Part shown: positions 48,942 through 59,315 of the stretch, one piece after another | Numbering within the stretch: position 1 is the stretch's first letter | How the letters are laid out: every line of letters starts with the position of its first letter | NCBI RefSeq assembly: GCF_014217335.1 | Contig: NZ_CP060092.1 | Span: 1,691,501-1,755,500 of the forward strand | DNA length: 64,000 bases | Origin: Teredinibacter purpureus | Lineage (GTDB): Bacteria > Pseudomonadota > Gammaproteobacteria > Pseudomonadales > Cellvibrionaceae | Direction of reading: 5' to 3' | Notes under the pieces: generated by a model | Databases searched by the model: none | Told to the model about the DNA's origin: nothing | Seen by the model: the letters and a program-made list of their open reading frames with translations, nothing else | Made by a program: the position numbers and the translations under genes

Positions 48942-50429
48942 ATGGGTAATCCAACAGGTTTTTTAAAAGTCGATCGCGCACTGCCGGCAGACCGAGATCC
49001 ACAAAAACGTTTAGTTGATTGGCAAGAAGTTCACGAACATATGCCTGAAGGTGAAATACGTGAGCAGGCATCGCGCTGCATGGATTGTGGCGTACCGTTT
49101 TGTCAAAGCGGCGCTAGTCAATATGCGCCTAAAGTGGCTGGTTGTCCGGTGAACAACTTAATTCCCGAATGGAATGATTTGATCTACCGAGGGCGCTGGG
49201 AAGAAGCTATCCAGCGCCTACACCGCACCAATAATTTCCCCGAGTTTACCGGGCGAGTGTGCCCTGCTCCGTGTGAAGGTTCGTGTGTTCTTGGTATTAA
49301 TGCCCCAGCGGTAACCATAAAACACCATGAATACGCCATCATAGAGCGTGCGTTTAAAGAGGGCTGGGTTGTTGCCGAGCCGCCTGCAAAGCGCAGCGGT
49401 AAAAAGGTAGCGGTTATTGGCTCCGGCCCTTCTGGCTTGGCTGCAGCGGCGCAATTAAATAAAGCCGGCCATTTAGTTACCGTATATGAGCGTGCAGACC
49501 GCATCGGTGGCTTGTTGATGTACGGTATACCCAATATGAAATTAGAGAAACACATCGTTGAACGCCGTGTAGATCTAATGAAAGAAGAAGGTATTACCTT
49601 TGAAACCAATACCGAAATTGGAAAAGATATTGCCACACAACAATTGCAGCAAGATTTCGATGCAATTGTTTTGGCTACCGGTGCAACTGCACCGCGCGAT
49701 CTGCCGGTAGAAGGCCGTCACTTAAACGGTGTTCATTTCGCTATGGAGTTTTTAAGTAAAAACACCAAAAGCCTATTGGATAGTACCCACAAAGATGGTC
49801 AGTACATTAACGCCAAAGATAAGCATGTGGTGATTATTGGGGGTGGCGATACGGGTACCGATTGTGTGGCCACGTCTTTGCGCCATGGTTGCAAACACGT
49901 TACACAACTAGAAATTATGCCGCGCCCTGCCGAGCAGCGTGCCGAGAATAATCCGTGGCCAGAATGGCCAAAAACGTTATTAGTGGATTACGGCCAAAGT
50001 GAAGCCATCGCTCTTCAAGGTGATGATCCTCGTCAGTATCAAGTAATGACGAAAAAAATTGAAGCCGACGAACAAGGTAATGTAAAAGCGGTTCACACGG
50101 TCAATATCGAATGGGTGAAGGCCGATAACGGAGGCATGCGCCCAAGCGAATTAGTGGGTACGGAAAAAGTTTACGCTGCCGATTTAGTCTTTTTAGCGAT
50201 GGGTTTTTTAGGGCCAGAACAAAAAGTACTAGAAGACTTAAGTGTTGAAACCGACCCGCGCAGCAACGCTAAAGCCGATTACGATAAGTTCGACACAAGC
50301 ATAGAGGGTGTGTTCGCATGTGGTGATGCACGTCGTGGGCAAAGCTTGATTGTTTGGGCTATTGATGAAGGGCGTCGTGCTGCACGAGAAGTTGATAGCT
50401 TTTTGATGGGTGAAAGCTTTTTACCCTAG
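48942..50429 (+). CDS. gltD: Glutamate synthase small subunit
   Basis: A 495-residue NADPH-oxidising partner of GltB. The N-terminal part has the iron-sulfur Cys set ([40 protein letters not shown]). FAD binding is shown by [17 protein letters not shown], and NADPH binding by [15 protein letters not shown]. The C-terminal [20 protein letters not shown] motif closes the FAD site. It follows gltB with a purine-rich AAGGGGG ribosome-binding site and is followed by a perfect terminator stem. Confidence 0.98.
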   Translation: MGNPTGFLKVDRALPADRDPQKRLVDWQEVHEHMPEGEIREQASRCMDCGVPFCQSGASQYAPKVAGCPVNNLIPEWNDLIYRGRWEEAIQRLHRTNNFPEFTGRVCPAPCEGSCVLGINAPAVTIKHHEYAIIERAFKEGWVVAEPPAKRSGKKVAVIGSGPSGLAAAAQLNKAGHLVTVYERADRIGGLLMYGIPNMKLEKHIVERRVDLMKEEGITFETNTEIGKDIATQQLQQDFDAIVLATGATAPRDLPVEGRHLNGVHFAMEFLSKNTKSLLDSTHKDGQYINAKDKHVVIIGGGDTGTDCVATSLRHGCKHVTQLEIMPRPAEQRAENNPWPEWPKTLLVDYGQSEAIALQGDDPRQYQVMTKKIEADEQGNVKAVHTVNIEWVKADNGGMRPSELVGTEKVYAADLVFLAMGFLGPEQKVLEDLSVETDPRSNAKADYDKFDTSIEGVFACGDARRGQSLIVWAIDEGRRAAREVDSFLMGESFLP

Positions 50430-50730
50430 AGTGTATCTGTGTGTAAAAGAGCGCCTGATGGATTACATCAGGCGCTCTGACTATTCTTCTAGCCCAACAC
50501 CTACAATACAGCCTGTGTTTTTGGTTAAGTAACCTTGGCGCTGTACGTATAAACCCGAAGGGGTGCGGGCAGTTTGCGCCGTGGTGACTATATGGTAACC
50601 ATTGAGCCGTAAAAAACACCAAACACATAGTCGTGATAGGGGGGCTGTGGTTTCGAGAGTAAAACGCGCTTTACAATAGCCCCTCTACGCGCGAGTATTT
50701 ACCGCGTTTTTAACCCAAAAATACGTTCCT
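50430..50730. other. gltD downstream gap
   Basis: About 300 bases between gltD and the convergent lipoprotein gene, containing the gltBD terminator and no recognisable gene. The only long frame (50359-50628, minus strand) overlaps gltD and lacks protein features. Confidence 0.5.
50448..50478 (+). terminator. Terminator hairpin after gltBD
   Basis: AGAGCGCCTGATG and CATCAGGCGCTCT form a perfect 13-pair stem with a five-base loop, 18 bases after the gltD stop, flanked by AAA and a pyrimidine-rich stretch. Confidence 0.85.
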
Positions 50731-51375
50731 TTATAGAGCGGTTTCCTTCCAGCCCACATTATTTGTAAACGTTAAAAGCGCGTAGCCTGCGCCACGGCCA
50801 TTGCCTGTGCCGCTTACCCCATGTCGCCAGTATCCAGCGAGTACACCTTTTTCTATGTCGATGGATTCAACTCTAAAGCTAAAGGTGGCGCTCATCTGTC
50901 CCATTACCATCCAGCTACAATGATAGGCGTCTAGCGCTAGGGTTACCTCATTAATCGAGATGACACTAATGCGACTCACCGCGCTACCACAGCTCACTTT
51001 TGTTCCGATAAAGCTCAGCGGCATGGTTGTATCCATATTGATAGCTGCCGTGTCAGAAGACCTTACATTGGTGAATGTAAGGTGTTGTGCGCAGCCACTT
51101 CCGGGAACAATGCCGCCCATCACGAGATAACACACATCTTCATTGATGCATGTTTTATCGTGAGGTTTGGCGACGCAAATCGGAATATTTACTCCCTCAT
51201 TTGCCTGAAGAAGCGCTTCTAAATGCGTAAACAGCAATTCACGAGAATAAGCTTGCTGAGCCGGAACACATTCCCCATTTGCGCATATAGACAGTTCAGC
51301 AATAGGCTCATCTTTTGTCTTACCTGCACATCCAGCCAGAACAATTAAACCTATCGCAATCAATAAATGTTTCAT
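50731..51375 (-). CDS. Cys-rich lipoprotein of unknown function
   Basis: A 214-residue protein I do not recognise. It has a clear lipoprotein signal with lipobox LAGC (MKHLLIAIGLIVLAG then Cys). The mature part has about eight further Cys (SICANGEC, PICVAKPHDKTC, EDVC, GSGC, KVSCG, YHCSW), suggesting several disulfide bonds in the periplasm or at the outer membrane. GGAG lies nine bases before the ATG. It is transcribed towards gltD and is separated from the PKS locus by a long AT-rich gap. No link to either biosynthetic locus is visible. Confidence 0.85.
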   Translation of the reverse strand: MKHLLIAIGLIVLAGCAGKTKDEPIAELSICANGECVPAQQAYSRELLFTHLEALLQANEGVNIPICVAKPHDKTCINEDVCYLVMGGIVPGSGCAQHLTFTNVRSSDTAAINMDTTMPLSFIGTKVSCGSAVSRISVISINEVTLALDAYHCSWMVMGQMSATFSFRVESIDIEKGVLAGYWRHGVSGTGNGRGAGYALLTFTNNVGWKETAL

Positions 51376-52136
51376 TCTTGTTTTCTCCTGAAAACACGTC
51401 TCTTGAAAGTGGCGAATACTAGCATGCTTTTACTGTCACGTTATGACAACGCGTTGGCCATAAGGGCGTTAGGTATCGTGCTGAAACAGTGTAGAGATAA
51501 TAGACATTAACTGAATTTTAACGGTAGCACTTTAGTGGTAGCCTGATTGCTGTTCAATTTTTAGTTCACATATTCACTATGTTTTTTGACGCGACTTTAT
51601 TTGTTACCTGCATCACAAAAAACGTCGACAATTTAAAACTAAATTTCTTAAATTTGTTTGTATGTTAGTTTTCGCACTGTCGTCGATTGTTTTAAATATG
51701 ACACATAAACGAATACTTAGAAAATATGTCGCGTGAAAAATGAAGAGTTAAGCGACAATTAAGGAAAATTAACAAATTTATTAAGTTTATTTGTTTTGTA
51801 GCCTTGACGATAAGCAAAGCTGTGCTAGCTTTGTCGCGGTTTCAGACCAAATGGCATTTAATTATTAGCCGCTTATTCAACTCAATATTTACGTACCCCA
51901 CTATTTTAACTAAAACTTTTTTATTAGTTGGACTACGGCTTGATTTTTTTGGCGGCGTAAAATTGATCATTAAGGCGCGGCATTGGAATGGTTTTGTTTG
52001 TCCTATATGCCTGCGTAGACAATTAAATCACTCTGTCAATACTGAAGGGCCGACACGCTATCTGTCAGCAGAGTAAAACCGGGTGGACAGATATTCACTC
52101 GATATAAAACTTCTCGTAAATGGAAAAACGAACTGT
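51376..52136. other. AT-rich region upstream of the PKS-NRPS locus
   Basis: About 760 bases of AT-rich sequence between divergent genes, the likely promoter region for the second locus. An inverted repeat CAAAGCT-N5-AGCTTTG at 51815-51833 could be an operator. No lux-box-like CTGT-N8-ACAG was found. A 90-codon frame at 51804-52076 starts with TTG and has no ribosome-binding site, so it is not called as a gene. Confidence 0.5.
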
Positions 52137-52712
52137 ATGAATATTTCAGCTGAGAACGAAATAAAGCTAAAGGTAAGTCCACAAGAAAAAATAAGAGTGT
52201 TTCTGTACCAGTTGTTCTTCTCGTCATTCGAAATGCTCGCGCTTACACTGTTTATTTTCGCGAGAACATTCGATTTAGATATTGTTCAGCGTATATTTTT
52301 AGGGGGTGCTGTTACTGTATTTTCCACCGTACTCTATATTTTCGTAAAGTTTAGAGTCTCTCCGCTTTATTTTTCTACCAATGTATTCTTTGTTTTCGCC
52401 AGCGCAATGTTATTGGTCAATGTGGGTGGTATCGGTGAGTTTTTCTTGTTCCTAAGAGAGATAGGAATGTTTTTGTTTATATTCGTTATCAGTGCCATTT
52501 GGCATGTAAGGCGCTCGAATGGAGTGCTAGACCCCATCGACCCCGCACCTCGGTACAAATTCTATTCATACGGTGTGCTTGCGGTAATTTTTTGCAGCCC
52601 CTTCATAGCGTGGTTTTTTAAGGGTAATGAAAATTTGGCCGGAGGCCTGCCGTTTATTCTTATCGTTATTGCTGAAAAAGCACTCGGTTATTTCCAGATT
52701 AAAAACAAATAA
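52137..52712 (+). CDS. Small multi-pass membrane protein of unknown function
   Basis: About 191 residues with five or six hydrophobic segments (for example FEMLALTLFIFARTF, RIFLGGAVTVFSTVLYIFV, MFLFIFVISAIWH, VLAVIFCSPFIAWFF and LPFILIVIAEKALGYF). I do not recognise a family. The ATG at 52137 is preferred; a GTG at 52083 is in frame and would add 18 residues, and neither has a strong ribosome-binding site. It ends 14 bases before the PKS start, so it belongs to that operon. A transport, immunity or membrane-anchoring role for the PKS product is possible only from context. Confidence 0.7.
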   Translation: MNISAENEIKLKVSPQEKIRVFLYQLFFSSFEMLALTLFIFARTFDLDIVQRIFLGGAVTVFSTVLYIFVKFRVSPLYFSTNVFFVFASAMLLVNVGGIGEFFLFLREIGMFLFIFVISAIWHVRRSNGVLDPIDPAPRYKFYSYGVLAVIFCSPFIAWFFKGNENLAGGLPFILIVIAEKALGYFQIKNK

Positions 52713-52726
52713 GGGAGCTATTGTTC

Positions 52727-55700
52727 GTGATCACTACAACACCTCATAAAAATAAAGTTGCGATTATAGGCTTAGGGATGTCGTTGCCTGGCGGAGTGGA
52801 AGACCAAAAATCGTACTGGAATTTACTCGAAAATAAAATTGATGCGACGGTGGATATTCCATCAGATCGCTGGGACGCTAAACGCTTTTATGCGCCATAT
52901 GAGTCGGACAAACCAGGCAAGATGTATGTAACTCGCGGCGGGTTTCTGCAGCGTGAGGTGGATGCTTTTGATCCGTTGTTTTTTGGTATTTCACCTCGTG
53001 AAGCATCAATCATGGACCTGCAGCAACGTTTGTTGCTTGAAATTGCGGTTAAAACTTTTCAGGATGCCGGCTATACCGAAGAGCATTATGCTGAGTCAAA
53101 TATGGGCGTATTTATTGGCGGGTTTTGTATGGATGCCCATGTTCAAGCCGCAAATGCCGATAACAGGAATTGGTACATCAGCCAATCCGTTACTGGTTCA
53201 ACTGCGACTATGCTTTCCAATAGAATATCGTACATATTTAACTTGAAAGGCCCGAGCCTAACGATAGATACAGCTTGCTCTTCGTCTCTGGTTTCTGCTC
53301 ATTATGCCGTGGAAAGTATACTCGCAGGGGATTGTGATACCGCGCTTGTCGGTGGTGTGAACATCATGACTCAGCCTGAGCATTTTATTGAAATGTGCAA
53401 AGGTAAGTTACTGTCCAAAGACGGTCGTTGTTTTACGTGGGACGAAAGAGCGAATGGTTATGCGCGTGGAGAAGGTGCGGGCATGCTGCTTTTTAAATCG
53501 TTGGATGCGGCAGAGCGTGATGGCGACCATATTTATGCGGTTATCGAAGGCACTGGCGTCAATCAAGATGGTACCTCCAAAGGTATTACATCGCCCAATC
53601 CTGACTCGCAGTCCACATTAATACGTCACGTACTGCGTAAAGCCAATCTTCAGCCTCAAGATATCGATTATGTTGAAGCGCATGGTACGGGTACCCAAGC
53701 AGGAGATACCGCAGAAACAAGTGCCTTGAATGATGTCTTTCAGAAAGGCAGGCAAGGCAAACTTGTTATAGGGTCTGTGAAAACGAATATTGGTCATTTA
53801 GAGGCCGCTGCAGGCGTATCAGGTTTACTAAAAGCAATACTGTGCCTTTCCCATAAAAAGATTCCGGCAAACCTTCACTTCGAAACGCCAAACCCCGCTA
53901 TTCCATTCGACGATATGTGTTTAAAGGTTCCAACTGAATTAATAGAATGGCCAACGGATAATAAAACAAAATATGTGGGTGTAAATGGTTTTGGGTATGG
54001 TGGCACGAACGCTCATATTATTCTAAGTGAAGCGCCAATAGATCGTTCTATTGAAAGTAATAACGATGAAAACGAAGCGCTAGATGCACCGCTTATGTTA
54101 CCTGTATCGGGCAAATGTTTAGCGTCGGTTAAGGCGGTTGCGCAACAGTATTCCGCCATAATTGATTCAGCGGAAAATGCAACAATAAACACGCTGTTAA
54201 GACGTGTTTCCACTAAACGTAATCACTACGACCAACGCGCCTTTGTTTTTGGCGCGGACAAGCAGGAACTGTTGGCGAGGCTGCATAATCTTGAACATGA
54301 TATTCCGTGTGAGGGTGTAGCGGTTGGTGATTCTGCTGCAAAAGCTGAAAAATTAGTTTTCGTCTACTCTGGTATGGGGCCTCAATGGTGGGGCATGGGG
54401 CAAGAGCTGTTTGAAAGCGAGCCGTTATTCGCCGAAAAAATTAGAGAATATGATCAGGCGTTTTTGAAAATTTCTGGTTGGTCGATACTCAAAGAAATGC
54501 TAGCAGACGAAGCCTCGTCTAGCGTACAGAAAACGCAAATCGCACAACCTTTAAACTTCGCTATCCAAGCTGCGCTCACCGAATTGTGGTTATCGTGGGG
54601 AATACAACCGGATGCAGTCGTTGGTCACAGTGTAGGCGAGGTTACCTCGGCCTACATCTCGGGCATGCTGAGTTTAGACGATGCACTATTAGTGAGTTAT
54701 TACCGAAGCCTATTGCAAAGCACGCTGGCGCATACCGGTGGTATGTTAGCGGTTGGCTTATCGGATAATGCCGTTCTGCCTTACCTGGAACGCTATAGCC
54801 AGCAGGTTTCGATTGCCGCAATTAATTCACCTAGTGCTGTTACGCTTGCAGGTGAACAGAGTGCGTTAGATGAATTAGCGGAGCAGTTTACTGCGCAATC
54901 GATTTTTAATCGTGCGCTTAAGGTCGAGGTGCCTTACCACAGCCCACTTATGGCGCCGATAGAGGCGGATATTAAACAACATCTCGCAAGTGTCACGCCA
55001 AAAGAAGCGGTGATTCCTTGTTACTCCACAGTAACAGGAGCGCTGGCTAAGCAGAACGATTTTGATGCAGACTACTGGTGGCACAACGTCCGTGAAAGTG
55101 TGTCTTTCTCGAAAGCGATCACCACATTGTGTAAAGATGAATACACCAATTTTCTTGAAGTGGGGCCACACCCTGTTCTCAACTCCTCTATCAAAGAAAT
55201 ACTTACAGAAGCTCGTATTACTGGTCATGTGTTCTCGTCGTTAAACCGAAAAACACCTGAAGCGAATACGCTACTAGAATCCTTGGGTCGTTTATACACT
55301 CAGGGCTTTAATTTGAATTGGGGCGATATTCAAAAAGGGCGTGACAGCCACATGAAGTTGCCGATTTACCCGTGGCAACGAGTGAATTGCAACTACGGCG
55401 CACCCAAATTTATTGAGGATAAGTTTGGTGAGAAGGGTCATCCTATCTTGTACCGTAACATGCAGCTCCCAGCACCAAGCTGGCAGGTTGAATTGAGTGA
55501 TTCGCTGTTCCCCTATATTAAAGATCACCAGATCGGCAATAAAATAATATTGCCGGGTGCTTTCTATGTGGAAGCTGCACTCGCACTCTACAACAGAGTT
55601 TTTGATAGCCCTGTCGTTTGCTTAAGGGATATCTCTTTCCGTCGAATTCTTGCGTTACCCGATCTTGCCAGTGATGAAGAAACGCGCATTATTTCGATGT

Positions 55701-58700
55701 GTAATCCCGAAAAAGATACCTTCCGAATATTTAGCACCACCACTGCACCTCAGGAAAATTGGGCTTTTCATATGGAAGGCCACTATCAAAATGTTAGTAA
55801 CGTAAGTGCGTTCAAGGTACAGAAAATTCCGTGCACTAGCGAATATGTGCCTGCCGATATTACTGCGTTTTATCAGACCGTTGCGAACAATGGGCTTCAA
55901 TACGGCCCTTACTTTCAACCGATTAAAAATATGTGGAGTAAGAACGGCAGTGTAGTAGCAGAATTAACCAATACGCTGGACAGCGACGATAGCGATAAAT
56001 ATTTACTTCCTCCACCGGTACTGGATGGTATTTTTCAAACCATGTTTTGCTTCGGAGGAGACTATAATGTTCCATTTGTACCGGTAAAAATAGAGCAGTT
56101 AATTTTTAACGGTAAGGTTAGCGAACGCTGCACTGTAGTGGGCCAATTGCTTTGGATCTCGGCCACCTCTTTAAAAGCCGATTTTACTTTGTTCGACGAA
56201 GAAGGCCAGCCTATAGTGGAGCTGTCTGGTGTAACGTGTCAGGCCTTAGCGCCCATGACTGATGGTGCCGAGAGTGGAATCAATACGTTGTACAACACTA
56301 TGTGGGAGCCGTTAGATAGCAGTGACTTTGAGGCTCGCTCAGTAACGCCAGCAGGCGTTATTACTCTCTTCGACGAGCGTGAAAAGGCTACGGCGCTTAC
56401 ATCATTATTAGCTCAATCAAACAGTGCTATAGCTTTTTCGGATTTTGAAACGACTGCATTTGAACAACTAATACAGCAGCGCGATATCGATGCTATCGTC
56501 TATATGTGCGAGGCGCCAACGCCGCTTGCGAACGCGCTTAATCAGTCTGTAGATCATTGTGCTCGTATCACTGACATTGTTAAGGCATTGCATAAGTCTG
56601 ATCCCGCTAAAACCATTAGGCTGTACCTTTGCACTCAGCAGGCGTGTAAAGTATTGGATAGCGATAGAGTGGACGGGATTTCGTCGTCTAGCTTGATAGG
56701 GCTTTGCCGAACCATTAATACCGAGCACCCTAATATCGAGTGCTCCAGCGTGGATTTCACCCACGCTACGTACGAAGAGTTCGAAATATTCTGTCGAGAA
56801 GTTTTTGAATTGGACATGGGGATACAAGAACTTGCGATTCGCGGGCATTCTTTGTATCAACATTTGCTCTCTCAATTAGACGATGAAGAAGAGTATATAG
56901 AAACAACCGAATCTCGATTTAGGCAAGAAGTGGCCGTGCGTGATTTTGGCAGCCTCGAACATGATGAATTTCCTTTCTCTGGTTGCAATACACCGCTTTC
57001 AGGGGCTGAAATCATACCTGCCGGCAGTGTAAAAATAGAAGCCGATTATTTCACGTTATCCTATTGGGATAGTGCGAATAGCCAGCTACAAGTATTTCCA
57101 GAAGATCCATCAAAGCATTTCTTCCAATACCGAGCCGGAATGCAGTGTGTGGGGTATATCGATAAATACGCTGAAGATGTTGTTGGCTTTACCGCTGGCG
57201 ATTGTGTTCTCTCGTTACACCCGCACGGCATCAAAAATTTTAGCATCGTACCCCGTGACCGTATTTTTAAAATACCGCAATCACTCTCCAATGTGCGGCT
57301 TCCGGATGTATATGAGATTTTCCGCGCGAAGCTTGCTTTACGCCAAGTTGCTTTGACAGATAAAAGCCTTACGCTATTGGTGTATGGCAATTGGAGCGCT
57401 TTCACCCAAACGTTGATTGCTTATTGCGCTGAGCATAATAGTACGGTGATATTCGTTGATGAAGACTGTTCACCACTCGCTGAAATGGATGTGAAAGGTC
57501 TCGATAACGTGCGCTACTTTGCCGAAAGTGCAGGCTGGGAAGAAAGCGTAGAATCTGTATGCAGTGGTGTCGATATACTCGTCAATAACGGTCGAAAAAA
57601 CTTCTCTCAAATACATCTACTTAACGCTTTTGCGAATGTAATTGACTTCAAGTCCAGTCAAATGCAACGCGCGCTAGAACAGGAAGTTCCTCCCCGTAAT
57701 TGCACCTACCACATTATTGATGTGGATTATTTGTTTGCGCATAATTATGCTTATGTTCGCACTGAAATAGAAAATATTGTTGCTGAGTTAGCTCATTCAA
57801 TTGATGAGTATCCACCATTGCCGGCGTTTGAACTTAGAGATATCGCTACCGCAGCGGCAGAGCTGAAAGGTGGTTCAACGGCCGCGCTGCACGTCACCAT
57901 GAAAAATGAAACAGTTCCTCTTAGGGTGGAGCACGAAGAGGAAAGTTTTGAGCTAGCCGGAACGTATATTGTTACCGGTGGTACTCAAGGCTTTGGCCTT
58001 CAATGTGCACAATGGCTTGTCGAAAAAGGGGCCAAGCACCTTGTTTTAATGAGCCGAAGCGGATTAAAACAGGCCGACGCGATTACTGTCGTGGACAAGC
58101 TAAGAGCGAGCGGTGTACAGGTAGAAGTCTGCGCGGTAGATATTACCAACGCAGAGAGTTTGAAGGAAGCCGTAGCGAAAGTCACCCAAACGTTACCCCC
58201 CATCAAAGGCGTGCTTCACAGCGCTATGGTGTTGGGCGATGCTTATTTAGAACAGCTCGATAGAGACCAGTTTGCGCGTGTACTAGCGCCCAAAATACAA
58301 GGTGCTATCAATCTCGCCTCTACACTAGACACTACGCGTCTAGATTTTTTCTTAATGTTCTCGTCCATTTCATCTCTCATTGGGAACGCAGGGCAAGCCA
58401 ATTACGTTGCGGCTAATAGTTTTCTTGACAGCTTTGCACATTACCTGGAAAGCCGAGGTGTACCCGCTAAAACGATTAACTGGGGTGCGCTAAGTGATAG
58501 CGGAGTACTCGCTAGCAATGAAAGCTTAGTGAAGGTACTTGAGCTAGCAGGAATTTACGGCGTATCTAACCGCGTAGCCTTGGGAGGCATGGAAAAAGTG
58601 TTGTTAGGTACAACCAGCCAAACCGGTATATTCCATATTGATTGGAACCAGTGGAGTAAAAGTAATCCGTCACTTTCCCAGTCAGGCTTTTATCAAAATC

Positions 58701-59101
58701 TTCTCGACGCGCAAAACAATAATGAAGATCGCATTAAATTGATGGAAGTACTGGAAAATATTATTGATAAAGATAGCGAGGAAAGAACGCAGTATGTTCA
58801 GCACGAACTTGCCGTTCGTTTCGGCGCTATTTTTAAGATGCCAGCTGAAGCTATCAACCCAAATACCAGCATTATAGATCTCGGTGTCGACTCGCTAATG
58901 GCGGTGGAAATATCGATGGCCCTGAAAACACAGTTAGGGGTGGATATCCCCACTATTGAGTTAATTAGCGGCCCCAGTATTGCCATGCTCGCAACCAAAA
59001 TATTGGTTCAGATTGAAGAGCTAATTGAGGAGGTTATGAGTGACTACTCAGAAGAAGGTTCAACGGAAGAAACTGATATGCCAGAAATAAATGCCGGCTA
59101 G
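52727..59101 (+). CDS. Type I polyketide synthase, KS-AT-DH-(degenerate ER)-KR-ACP
   Basis: About 2124 residues, a single reducing PKS module. KS (about 8-435) has DTACSSS (Cys near 184), EAHGTGT and NIGHLEAAAG. AT (about 545-830) has GHSVGE (Ser near 634) and VPYHSP where malonyl- or methylmalonyl-specific ATs have HAFH or YASH. DH has DHQIGNKIILPG (His near 932) and DGIFQ (Asp near 1099). The region near 1411-1684 looks like an enoylreductase but lacks a Gly-rich NADPH loop, so it is probably inactive. KR (about 1743-1940) has TGGTQGFG, FSSISS and NYVAAN. The ACP has DLGVDSL (Ser near 2055). No TE is present. The GTG at 52727 is chosen as start because GGGAG lies nine bases upstream; a TTG at 52721 is too close. 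The NRPS gene follows after 214 bases. Confidence 0.95.
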   Translation: MITTTPHKNKVAIIGLGMSLPGGVEDQKSYWNLLENKIDATVDIPSDRWDAKRFYAPYESDKPGKMYVTRGGFLQREVDAFDPLFFGISPREASIMDLQQRLLLEIAVKTFQDAGYTEEHYAESNMGVFIGGFCMDAHVQAANADNRNWYISQSVTGSTATMLSNRISYIFNLKGPSLTIDTACSSSLVSAHYAVESILAGDCDTALVGGVNIMTQPEHFIEMCKGKLLSKDGRCFTWDERANGYARGEGAGMLLFKSLDAAERDGDHIYAVIEGTGVNQDGTSKGITSPNPDSQSTLIRHVLRKANLQPQDIDYVEAHGTGTQAGDTAETSALNDVFQKGRQGKLVIGSVKTNIGHLEAAAGVSGLLKAILCLSHKKIPANLHFETPNPAIPFDDMCLKVPTELIEWPTDNKTKYVGVNGFGYGGTNAHIILSEAPIDRSIESNNDENEALDAPLMLPVSGKCLASVKAVAQQYSAIIDSAENATINTLLRRVSTKRNHYDQRAFVFGADKQELLARLHNLEHDIPCEGVAVGDSAAKAEKLVFVYSGMGPQWWGMGQELFESEPLFAEKIREYDQAFLKISGWSILKEMLADEASSSVQKTQIAQPLNFAIQAALTELWLSWGIQPDAVVGHSVGEVTSAYISGMLSLDDALLVSYYRSLLQSTLAHTGGMLAVGLSDNAVLPYLERYSQQVSIAAINSPSAVTLAGEQSALDELAEQFTAQSIFNRALKVEVPYHSPLMAPIEADIKQHLASVTPKEAVIPCYSTVTGALAKQNDFDADYWWHNVRESVSFSKAITTLCKDEYTNFLEVGPHPVLNSSIKEILTEARITGHVFSSLNRKTPEANTLLESLGRLYTQGFNLNWGDIQKGRDSHMKLPIYPWQRVNCNYGAPKFIEDKFGEKGHPILYRNMQLPAPSWQVELSDSLFPYIKDHQIGNKIILPGAFYVEAALALYNRVFDSPVVCLRDISFRRILALPDLASDEETRIISMCNPEKDTFRIFSTTTAPQENWAFHMEGHYQNVSNVSAFKVQKIPCTSEYVPADITAFYQTVANNGLQYGPYFQPIKNMWSKNGSVVAELTNTLDSDDSDKYLLPPPVLDGIFQTMFCFGGDYNVPFVPVKIEQLIFNGKVSERCTVVGQLLWISATSLKADFTLFDEEGQPIVELSGVTCQALAPMTDGAESGINTLYNTMWEPLDSSDFEARSVTPAGVITLFDEREKATALTSLLAQSNSAIAFSDFETTAFEQLIQQRDIDAIVYMCEAPTPLANALNQSVDHCARITDIVKALHKSDPAKTIRLYLCTQQACKVLDSDRVDGISSSSLIGLCRTINTEHPNIECSSVDFTHATYEEFEIFCREVFELDMGIQELAIRGHSLYQHLLSQLDDEEEYIETTESRFRQEVAVRDFGSLEHDEFPFSGCNTPLSGAEIIPAGSVKIEADYFTLSYWDSANSQLQVFPEDPSKHFFQYRAGMQCVGYIDKYAEDVVGFTAGDCVLSLHPHGIKNFSIVPRDRIFKIPQSLSNVRLPDVYEIFRAKLALRQVALTDKSLTLLVYGNWSAFTQTLIAYCAEHNSTVIFVDEDCSPLAEMDVKGLDNVRYFAESAGWEESVESVCSGVDILVNNGRKNFSQIHLLNAFANVIDFKSSQMQRALEQEVPPRNCTYHIIDVDYLFAHNYAYVRTEIENIVAELAHSIDEYPPLPAFELRDIATAAAELKGGSTAALHVTMKNETVPLRVEHEEESFELAGTYIVTGGTQGFGLQCAQWLVEKGAKHLVLMSRSGLKQADAITVVDKLRASGVQVEVCAVDITNAESLKEAVAKVTQTLPPIKGVLHSAMVLGDAYLEQLDRDQFARVLAPKIQGAINLASTLDTTRLDFFLMFSSISSLIGNAGQANYVAANSFLDSFAHYLESRGVPAKTINWGALSDSGVLASNESLVKVLELAGIYGVSNRVALGGMEKVLLGTTSQTGIFHIDWNQWSKSNPSLSQSGFYQNLLDAQNNNEDRIKLMEVLENIIDKDSEERTQYVQHELAVRFGAIFKMPAEAINPNTSIIDLGVDSLMAVEISMALKTQLGVDIPTIELISGPSIAMLATKILVQIEELIEEVMSDYSEEGSTEETDMPEINAG

Positions 59102-59315
59102 ATATTCTTAATTTCTAACTATGTTTTGTTCACTAACACTCGTCCTCCAAAAGGAGGGCGATGGTTGCGTGCGTCTTCGCACCACTGGTTTGCCTTGACG
59201 TGGGCTGGAATGGCATAAAAAATAAATTTGACACTTAGCTGATTGGGTGGCGTTCCCACCCGATAATCATGAAGAGAATATTGAGATCGGCCATAGTCTA
59301 TCAAGGGGCGACAAG
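59102..59315. other. PKS-NRPS spacer with two hairpins
   Basis: Two hairpins precede the NRPS start: CGTCCTCC/GGAGGGCG at 59141-59160 and ATTGGGTGG/CCACCCGAT at 59242-59264, each with one G-T pair and without a T run. They could stabilise or attenuate the transcript. The minus-strand frame here is not a gene. Confidence 0.4.

Noticed and set aside
51804..52076. 90-codon open frame upstream of the small membrane protein
   Set aside because: TTG start without a ribosome-binding site; probably chance in an AT-rich promoter region.
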